From positions 124,001 to 188,000 of the forward strand of contig NZ_OLMR01000001.1 of assembly GCF_900291955.1 (NCBI RefSeq): a stretch of DNA of 64,000 bases, in the 5' to 3' direction. The DNA comes from Pseudoruminococcus massiliensis. GTDB lineage: Bacteria > Bacillota > Clostridia > Oscillospirales > Acutalibacteraceae. Below the pieces are notes generated by a model that worked only from the letters and a program-made list of their open reading frames with translations, did not search any database and had not been told where the DNA came from. Positions 54,803-61,771 of this stretch are shown one piece after another. A program made the translations under genes and the position numbers. Position 1 is the first letter of the stretch; the number at the start of each line of letters is the position of its first letter.

Positions 54803-55537
54803 TTATGTATAGCTTCTTGCTCCGAAAAGCCCGCTACCTATTCTTACCATATTAGCACCGCAAAGAATAGCCTCATAATAATCAGCGGACATTCCCATAG
54901 AAAGATAATCCATAGATATATTATCCATTGTTTTGCCCGAAATGTCAACAAATAAATTGTGCATATCTTCAAAATATTTACATAATTCTGTTTTTTCTGC
55001 ACAAATTGGTGGAATAGCCATAAGTCCTCTTACCTTTATTCCTTCAAAATGCGATATTTCGCCAAGAAGCTCATAGAGCATATCGGGGTTAAGTCCTGTT
55101 TTATTTTCCTCTCTGCCGATATTTACTTCTATAAGCACATCTGTTGTTATGCCTTGATTTGAGGAGACCTTAGCGATTTCTTTTGCAAGCTTAATACTAT
55201 CAACAGATTGAATCATACTTACTTTTCCAACAATCTGCTTAACTTTGTTTGTTTGCAGATGTCCGATAAGATGAAGCTCACAATCACCAAGCTTATAATC
55301 ATCATACTTTGAATTAAGCTCCTGAACCTTATTTTCTCCGATATATTTCAGTCCAAGGGAAATAGCATAATTTATAATATCGTATGAAACTGTTTTTGTT
55401 GCGGCAAGAAACTTTATATCTTCGGGCTTTCTTCCTGACTTTTCAGCAGCCTCTGCTATTCTTGCCATAATATAATCATAATTCTGCTTAACCTGTAAGA
55501 GTCTTTGCTCATACTCAGTTGATAACTTTTCCGTCAT
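54803..55537 (-). CDS. YggS/YlmE family PLP-binding protein
   Basis: The 244-residue protein belongs to the PLP homeostasis family (YggS, YlmE, PLPBP), which binds pyridoxal phosphate without a known reaction and influences vitamin B6 and amino-acid pools. The PLP lysine is Lys48 (LAATKTVS). Typical motifs GENKVQEL, HLIGHLQTNK and SMGMSADYYEAI are present. I chose ATG 55537 with GGAG upstream. It overlaps the HlyD-like gene by 23 bp, so the two are coupled. Confidence 0.9.
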   Translation of the reverse strand: MTEKLSTEYEQRLLQVKQNYDYIMARIAEAAEKSGRKPEDIKFLAATKTVSYDIINYAISLGLKYIGENKVQELNSKYDDYKLGDCELHLIGHLQTNKVKQIVGKVSMIQSVDSIKLAKEIAKVSSNQGITTDVLIEVNIGREENKTGLNPDMLYELLGEISHFEGIKVRGLMAIPPICAEKTELCKYFEDMHNLFVDISGKTMDNISMDYLSMGMSADYYEAILCGANMVRIGSGLFGARSYT

Positions 55538-56810
55538 ATAAATCCACTCCTTCAACGACGACCTTATCATAAACCTTTATCGTAGAACCAGAGAACAGCT
55601 CATCGTCATCAGGCTCTTGTTTACAGATTACGAAACCGCTATCTGAATAGAGCGGTACAACCTCTTTGAAATTGATTTCGTTTCCATACTGAACATAAAC
55701 GCCTGAAACTTTTTTGCTGACTTCTTTTTCTTTACCGTTCTTGTCTTCGGTTGTTATTGTAATTGTATCTTGATGAATTGCTGATTCTGGAACAGAAATT
55801 CCGGTATATGAATTCATATTTATTGCAATAGTTCCCGAACGAACTGAAAGCAAATTTTCATTCATATCTGTTCCTCGAAAAATTGCAACGCCATCTGATT
55901 TGCTATCCTTACGATTTATGCTTACAAGAGTAACATTTATATTTTTAAGTGATGCTGACTGCATCGTAAGGGTCATCTGGTTATCTTTGTATTCATTTAG
56001 CTTAATAGCCTGTTCGCTTGTGACCGGACAAGCAACATACCAAAATACATCTGAAACTACCTTTCCTACTGCATTATCGTAAGTTTTTTTGCTGGAATTC
56101 TTTGCCTTGTTTAAATCTTCAGGCATAATAGAATCAATATTTTTTATATTGAGAACATTTTCATAGCCATCAAGCTCACTTGTAAAATAGCCTGCAACTG
56201 GAGCTGTAAGGTCTGAAATCTTCTTGCTTGAAGAACTTTTCATTTTGTCAATTTTACTCTCAAGCTCTGAAATTTTCTCACTGAAATCTTTAACCTTTCC
56301 TGTGAGAACCTGTCGCTCATTGATATTATATATTATCTGGTCTATGCTTTCATCAGATTTTGAAAGATTACCATCATTCTTATTTATCGACATATCAATA
56401 AGATATGTCGAAATATTCTCATCAATAACATCAGGTGTAACTGAAAGGTTTTCTGCACTGCTCTCTAATTCTTTCAAAACTGCAAGCTGTTGCTCAAGGC
56501 TTTGCAGCTCGGCTTGTTTTTGTGCGTCTTCTGCTGAATTATAAACTTCAGCAACTTTTTCGCCCTTAGAAACCTTATCCGTATCTTCCATTTTATAGGA
56601 AATGACGCCACCAATATTTTTTGAATTCATAATGGTTTCACTTCTGATAAAATATCCGTCTACATCAAGAGATTCTGTCATAGTAGAGTAAGTTGCAGAT
56701 TCTGTTCTTATATTCTTGAAGCTTGCATTGCTTAAAAGATAAATTACATAAACAAGCAAAAGCACAGAGAGCAAGGCAATAATTATTCTTCTGATTATAG
56801 ATTTATCCAC
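55515..56810 (-). CDS. HlyD-like membrane protein heading the sepF-divIVA cluster
   Basis: The 431-residue protein has one N-terminal membrane span (about 8-28). It then has a beta barrel/lipoyl-like region (DGYFIRSETI... VSKGEKVAEVYNS), a helical hairpin (about 108-200) and a second lipoyl and barrel region. That is the layout of HlyD-type adaptor proteins. No ABC transporter partner is adjacent. Its place upstream of ylmE-sepF-divIVA, where Bacillus has ylmD, suggests a role in the envelope or division. The start is GTG with GAGG upstream; the promoter is at 56843-56871. The function is not known. Confidence 0.75.
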   Translation of the reverse strand: MDKSIIRRIIIALLSVLLLVYVIYLLSNASFKNIRTESATYSTMTESLDVDGYFIRSETIMNSKNIGGVISYKMEDTDKVSKGEKVAEVYNSAEDAQKQAELQSLEQQLAVLKELESSAENLSVTPDVIDENISTYLIDMSINKNDGNLSKSDESIDQIIYNINERQVLTGKVKDFSEKISELESKIDKMKSSSSKKISDLTAPVAGYFTSELDGYENVLNIKNIDSIMPEDLNKAKNSSKKTYDNAVGKVVSDVFWYVACPVTSEQAIKLNEYKDNQMTLTMQSASLKNINVTLVSINRKDSKSDGVAIFRGTDMNENLLSVRSGTIAINMNSYTGISVPESAIHQDTITITTEDKNGKEKEVSKKVSGVYVQYGNEINFKEVVPLYSDSGFVICKQEPDDDELFSGSTIKVYDKVVVEGVDLYDGKVIN

Positions 56811-56842
56811 ATACTCACCTCTCTGAATCAGTTTACCTTATG

Positions 56843-56871
56843 ATTATACTACATCATTTTCCGATTGTCAC
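56843..56871 (-). promoter_or_regulatory. Promoter of the HlyD-like/ylmE/sepF/divIVA/ileS operon
   Basis: On the minus strand GTGACA (56866-56871) and TATAAT (56843-56848) are 17 bp apart. Confidence 0.7.
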
Positions 56872-56928
56872 GATTTTTGACATTTATTATAATATTTGAC
56901 GGATTTTTGTTGTCAATTAAGACTTACT

Positions 56929-57870
56929 TTAGGAATATTTTAAAAAATTCCATTCATTTATCAGCCTTTCACTCTCTGAAAGAATATCAAAGCAATCGCA
57001 CTCTAAAAACTTTACATCTTCACATCGTCTGAACCATGTGAGCTGACGCTTTGCATAGCGTCGGGTTTCCATTTTGAGTTTTTCGACTGCATCTTCAAGA
57101 GAACATTCGCCATCAAAATACGGCTTAAATTCCTTTATTCCAATAGCCGCCGAAGCTGTTTTTCCTGGGTTTTGATTAAAGAAAGCTTTTGCTTCATCAA
57201 GGATTCCTGCTCCAAGCATTTTATCAACACGAAGATTTATTCTGTCATAGAGCTTTTGTCTATCCTTATAAGTAAGGCAGATTGTTAGATAATTATATGG
57301 CGAAGGCTTTTCTTTTGAGCGTTTCATCTGTTCGCTCATTGTTATTCCTGTATTTCGATAAATCTCAATCGCACGAATAATTCGCTTACCATTATTAGGG
57401 TGAAGTGTTGACGCAGTTTCCGGGTCGAACTCTGCAAGCTGTTTAAGCAGGATTTCTCCGCCCTCTCGCTGATATTGTTCATTAAGCTCTGCACGAAGTT
57501 TTTCGTCAATCTTTTCTTCGGAAAATGTTATATTTCCAACAAGAGATGAATAATAAAGTCCCGTTCCACCGACAAGTATGGGAAGTTTTCCTCTTTCGTA
57601 TATCTCTGCAATGACCTTATGGGCAAGCTTGACATAATCTGAAACGCTGAAAGCTTCTCCTATCGGTAAAAAATCTACAAGGTGGTGCGCTATTCCACGA
57701 GCCTCTTCTTTTGTAACCTTTGCGGTCGCAATATCCATACCCTTATAAATCTGCATTGAATCACAGGAAACTATTTCGCCGTTATATCTTTCGGCAAGTT
57801 CTACTGAAAGCCCTGTCTTGCCCGACGCTGTCGGACCTACTATGCAAAGAAGCGGTATCTTATTATTCAT
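56929..57870 (-). CDS. miaA: tRNA dimethylallyltransferase
   Basis: The 313-residue MiaA adds an isopentenyl group to A37 of tRNAs reading U-starting codons. The P-loop GPTASGKT is at 12-19, with SCDSMQIYKGMDI (about 34-46) and GGTGLYY (about 101-107) further on. It lies 7 bp after mutL, the common mutS-mutL-miaA arrangement. Confidence 0.95.
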   Translation of the reverse strand: MNNKIPLLCIVGPTASGKTGLSVELAERYNGEIVSCDSMQIYKGMDIATAKVTKEEARGIAHHLVDFLPIGEAFSVSDYVKLAHKVIAEIYERGKLPILVGGTGLYYSSLVGNITFSEEKIDEKLRAELNEQYQREGGEILLKQLAEFDPETASTLHPNNGKRIIRAIEIYRNTGITMSEQMKRSKEKPSPYNYLTICLTYKDRQKLYDRINLRVDKMLGAGILDEAKAFFNQNPGKTASAAIGIKEFKPYFDGECSLEDAVEKLKMETRRYAKRQLTWFRRCEDVKFLECDCFDILSESERLINEWNFLKYS

Positions 57871-57877
57871 ATCTTAA

Positions 57878-59953
57878 TCATACCCTCATAAATCTTTTTT
57901 CGAGTTCGTGTCTTGTCATTGTAAAACAAATCGGTCTGCCATGCGGACAATATTTTACATCAGGATTTTCCATAAGCTCCTCAACAAGAGCCATAAGCTC
58001 TCCCTCACTGCTCTTATCACCAGCCTTTATTGCGGCTCGGCAAGCAACATTCTTATAAAGCCAATCCATCTTCTCGGTCATAATATCTCGCTTATTTTTT
58101 GCAAGATAGCCAGCCATTTCTACAACAGTGTCGGATATATCGTCACGCTCAACAATCTGAGGTGCTGCTCTGACTACAACCGTACCCATTCCGTAATCGT
58201 CAATCTCAAAACCTGCATCTTCCATAGCTGAAAGGTTATTTAAAATTGCGTCATATTCGGTTTTATCAAGCGTTACTGTTATAGGCTCAAGGAGCATTTG
58301 AGCATAATTTTTGCCACAATCACGCCTTAGCTTTTCATATAAAAGTCTTTCGTGAGCGGCGTGTTTGTCAATAAACAGAATTGCATTGCCTTTTTCAAGA
58401 ATTATATATGTTGCAAAGGCTTCGCCTAAGAATTTCATAGGAGCATCAGACTCGCTATCAAGCCTTACACCTGCTATACTCAGAAAAGAATCAATAAGCT
58501 TGTCCTGATTTTTTACAACGGACGGCTCATTATCTTCTTGTAATATAGTCGGCTTGTGAGATGTTTCTTCACCTTCTGTAACAGCTTGAATTTCTTGCTT
58601 TTCGGGATTTTCTATTTCTGATTTTGCCTTTTCTAATTTTTTACGAACGCTTGCCGTATATGGGTCAACTGTAACGCAATCAGAAACCATTATCGGAGAA
58701 AAGCTTGAAGGCTCAGGCATAAATATTTCAGGCTCATTTTTATCTTCTTCAAGATTATCAAACTCAACACTTTTTTGAATGGATTCTTTCTTTAAATCTC
58801 CTTTAAAAACCGAATCCTTTTCAGAAATTTTCTCAGACTTTTCAACAGGTTTTGCTGCTTTCGGTTGATAACTAAACTTTAATTGCTCGTTTTCAACCTG
58901 TGTGGCTGTTTTTTCTAAGATTTCAGGCTTTATAGGTTCTTCCTCTTTTATAGGAGAGCGGTTATCTCCACTTAAAAGTGCCGATTTAACTCCATGATAA
59001 ACCGCATCGAAAATAGGTCTTTCATTAGTAAATCTTACCTCAAGCTTTGAAGGGTGAACATTGACATCAAGAGTAGAATAATCCATGGTCATATGCAAGA
59101 CACAGCCTGGAAATTTTCCTGTCATTATATTACCCTTGTATGCTTCTTCAAGTGCCGCCATAGCTGTACGAGTTTTTATATATCTTCCATTTATAAAGAA
59201 AAGCTGCATACTTCTATTGGCACGAGATGAAATAGGACGGGTTATATAGCCTTGAAGCTTTATACCCTCGTGTTGATAATTCAAAGGAATAAGCGTTGAT
59301 GTGAAATCCTTGCCAAAAACTGAAAGAATGGCATTTTTAAGGTTATCATCACCTGGAGTTTTCATTGTTTGCTTGCCGTCACGAATGAATGTAAAGGATA
59401 TTTCTGGGTGTGAAAGTGCTATTCTATCAATAACTCCAGAAACGCTATTTGCCTCGGAAACATCTTTTTTTAGAAATTTCATTCTCGCAGGAACATTATA
59501 GAAAATATCACGAGCGATAATTGTCGTTCCTTTTGGACAACCTGCATCGTCAATTTCTATCTCGTCACCACCATTAATTTCATATCTTGTTCCGATTTCC
59601 TCATTCTCTCGGCACGACAACATAGTGACCTTAGCAACAGCGGCAATAGACGCCAACGCCTCTCCTCTGAAACCAAGTGTTCCTATTGCATCAAGGTCTT
59701 GTTTATCATGAACTTTACTTGTTGCATGACGCAAAAATGCAGTTGGAATATCTTCTCTTGCTATTCCGCAACCATCATCGGTAACTCGCATAAAAGTAAT
59801 TCCGCCACGCTGAATTTCTACGGTTATATGTTTAGCACCCGAATCTATTGAATTTTCAACAAGTTCTTTTATTACAGACGAAGGTCTTTCTATTACCTCA
59901 CCTGCGGCAATCAGCTCTGACATATGCTTATCTAAAAGCTTAATTACTCCCAT
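57878..59953 (-). CDS. mutL: DNA mismatch repair protein MutL (endonuclease type)
   Basis: The 691-residue MutL has the GHKL ATPase domain (ELVENSIDSGA near 30-40, DDGCGI, GFRGEALASI), a Glu/Lys-rich linker (about 330-480) and the C-terminal dimerisation domain. That domain keeps the endonuclease motif in the form DKHAAHERLLYE and the ACRAAIKAG and CPHGRP motifs. It should nick the new strand, as in MutH-less bacteria. I chose ATG 59953 (GGTGGTGAG upstream), giving MGVIKLLDKHMSELIAAGE; the frame opens at 59968. Confidence 0.95.
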   Translation of the reverse strand: MGVIKLLDKHMSELIAAGEVIERPSSVIKELVENSIDSGAKHITVEIQRGGITFMRVTDDGCGIAREDIPTAFLRHATSKVHDKQDLDAIGTLGFRGEALASIAAVAKVTMLSCRENEEIGTRYEINGGDEIEIDDAGCPKGTTIIARDIFYNVPARMKFLKKDVSEANSVSGVIDRIALSHPEISFTFIRDGKQTMKTPGDDNLKNAILSVFGKDFTSTLIPLNYQHEGIKLQGYITRPISSRANRSMQLFFINGRYIKTRTAMAALEEAYKGNIMTGKFPGCVLHMTMDYSTLDVNVHPSKLEVRFTNERPIFDAVYHGVKSALLSGDNRSPIKEEEPIKPEILEKTATQVENEQLKFSYQPKAAKPVEKSEKISEKDSVFKGDLKKESIQKSVEFDNLEEDKNEPEIFMPEPSSFSPIMVSDCVTVDPYTASVRKKLEKAKSEIENPEKQEIQAVTEGEETSHKPTILQEDNEPSVVKNQDKLIDSFLSIAGVRLDSESDAPMKFLGEAFATYIILEKGNAILFIDKHAAHERLLYEKLRRDCGKNYAQMLLEPITVTLDKTEYDAILNNLSAMEDAGFEIDDYGMGTVVVRAAPQIVERDDISDTVVEMAGYLAKNKRDIMTEKMDWLYKNVACRAAIKAGDKSSEGELMALVEELMENPDVKYCPHGRPICFTMTRHELEKRFMRV

Positions 59954-59971
59954 ACAACTCACCACCAATTT

Positions 59972-60487
59972 TTAAGGCTTGTATTTAGAGCTTATTTCAA
60001 GCTCTAAGCATTTCCAGTCCTCATTAAAAATATGATAAAATTCTGTTTCATTTAACTGAACATCTTTAAAACCTACAGACTTATAACAATAATAGGCGGA
60101 TTCATTATTTTCAAATACGCCTAAGGTGATTTTCTCAACCTTTAGTATATCGAAAGCATATTTTATTGCAAGCTTAAGCATTTCCTTACCATAACCCATA
60201 CCACGCTTTGTATCATTTACAATTACAAAGCCAAAACGGAGTGTTTTCTTTTCTTCATCTGTGAATCTCATGATAAGATGTCCAACTACACCCGTTTCAT
60301 CAAATGCTGTCATTTCATAAAAATTATCAGCATAGGCAAAATCGTTATAGTGTTTATTCATATCATCGGCTGTAATCGGAAATTTATCATATCTATCCGC
60401 ACACCATTTACGAAATGAAACTTCATCTTTTATCCACTTAACGATATGCTCAGCATCGCAGGCTTTATATGGACGCAATCTTATCAT
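59972..60487 (-). CDS. GNAT family N-acetyltransferase
   Basis: The 171-residue protein has the GNAT fold of the RimJ/RimL-like type: RLRPYKACDAEHI start, the acetyl-CoA loop KRGMGYGKEML (about 103-113) and the ENNESAYYCYKSVGF region (about 136-150). It probably acetylates a small molecule or a protein N-terminus; the substrate is not known. It lies between an aldolase gene and mutL, splitting the mutS-mutL pair. The ATG has GGAGG upstream. Confidence 0.85.
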   Translation of the reverse strand: MIRLRPYKACDAEHIVKWIKDEVSFRKWCADRYDKFPITADDMNKHYNDFAYADNFYEMTAFDETGVVGHLIMRFTDEEKKTLRFGFVIVNDTKRGMGYGKEMLKLAIKYAFDILKVEKITLGVFENNESAYYCYKSVGFKDVQLNETEFYHIFNEDWKCLELEISSKYKP

Positions 60488-60499
60488 TTCGGATTCCTC

Positions 60500-60595
60500 C
60501 TATTTTTTCTTTTGATAATGACAATCGCATACAGTGCCACCTCTTGCAAGTGTCTGTTCTCTATAACTATCTTGATTTTCAAGCTTAAAGCATCC
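60500..60595 (-). pseudogene. Short protein-like frame between the aldolase and acetyltransferase genes
   Basis: A 31-codon minus-strand frame bounded by TAA (60596-60598) and TAG (60500-60502) reads like a protein end, including ENQDSYREQTLARGG and CDCHYQKKK. It has no start codon. It may be the remnant of a lost gene. Chance is possible at this length. The GNAT ribosome binding site lies just past its stop. Confidence 0.3.
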
Positions 60596-60632
60596 TTAAA
60601 TCAATAACGCAAAACCATATCGTTAAACAAGC

Positions 60633-61610
60633 TTAGATGTTGTTCTCCAAAAGCTCAAGGTACATATTGGAATAGCCTGTCTTATGCTCTTTGATAAATT
60701 CAATAGCTGACCTTGGGTGCTTGTTAAGTCTGCCTGTAAGGAGGTAAGGAACATCATAGCCCCAGACTACGCCGTCATCTCTGAGTTTTTGAATGTGTCC
60801 TTCGATAAAGTCAAGAAGTGGAATAAGATTATACTTAGGGTTCTTTAGGAAACCGAGGAGAAGCTCCATATAGCAGTTGCCTGCACCTCTGCCCATACCG
60901 CTGACTGTTGCGTCAAGGTAGTTTACGCCGAGTGAAAGTGCTTCTATTGTATTTGCAAAAGCGAGCTGTTGGTTATTATGTGCGTGCATACCAATTTGCT
61001 TTCCATACTTATCGCCAACTTCAAGATACCTCTCAGAAATTGCTGCTGTCTGTTCAGGGTAAAGTGAACCATAGCTATCAACGATATAGATTCCATCAAC
61101 GCAAGAGCGACCAAGAATATCAAGTGCTATATCAAGGTCAGCTGTATTTGCGTTTGAAATAGCCATGATATTTACAGTTGTTTCATAGCCCTTATTGTGA
61201 CAATATTCAATCATTTCAATTGCAGAAGGGATTGTATTGAGATATGTTGCAATTCTGTACATATCAACAACAGAATCCTTTCTGTCTATGATGTCTTTTT
61301 TGAAATCAGTTCTGCCAACATCAGCCATAACTGAAATCTTCATATCAGAATCATTTTCGCCAACAATATTTCTTATATCCTCTTCATCGCAGAACTTCCA
61401 CTTGCCAAACTTATCAACATCGAAAAGCTCTTTAGAAGCACGATAACCAAATTCCATATAGTCAACGCCAGCTTTGATATTTGTCTTATACAAATCTCTT
61501 ACAAAATCATCAGTGAAGTAGAAATTGTTTACAAGTCCGCCATCTCTGATTGTAGCGTCAAGAACCTTTATCTCTGGTCTGAATGATACGATTTCACCTT
61601 TTTTACCCAT
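60633..61610 (-). CDS. DRE-TIM aldolase (HMGL-like family)
   Basis: The 325-residue protein belongs to the HMG-CoA lyase/4-hydroxy-2-oxovalerate aldolase superfamily. DATIRDGG (18-25) carries the catalytic Arg and metal-binding Asp, HAHNN has metal ligands His209 and His211, and GMGRGAGN (238-245) is the family loop. It cleaves or condenses an oxo-acid; the substrate is unknown. Relatives lie in surface polysaccharide or catabolic clusters, but here it lies between mutS and an acetyltransferase gene. TGGAGG precedes the ATG. Confidence 0.8.
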   Translation of the reverse strand: MGKKGEIVSFRPEIKVLDATIRDGGLVNNFYFTDDFVRDLYKTNIKAGVDYMEFGYRASKELFDVDKFGKWKFCDEEDIRNIVGENDSDMKISVMADVGRTDFKKDIIDRKDSVVDMYRIATYLNTIPSAIEMIEYCHNKGYETTVNIMAISNANTADLDIALDILGRSCVDGIYIVDSYGSLYPEQTAAISERYLEVGDKYGKQIGMHAHNNQQLAFANTIEALSLGVNYLDATVSGMGRGAGNCYMELLLGFLKNPKYNLIPLLDFIEGHIQKLRDDGVVWGYDVPYLLTGRLNKHPRSAIEFIKEHKTGYSNMYLELLENNI

Positions 61611-61771
61611 TTTTATAATCCTCCATAAATTCGGAAAGCCCTTTGCTCTCCTTAATTTTATTATTTCTGCAATTCCTTGCAGTTATATAACTTATCTACC
61701 TAAAAAAACAGATATTATAAGCTTTGCTTAACTATTTCCAGTCCATAATATTCTCATCAATAAAGTCAGAC

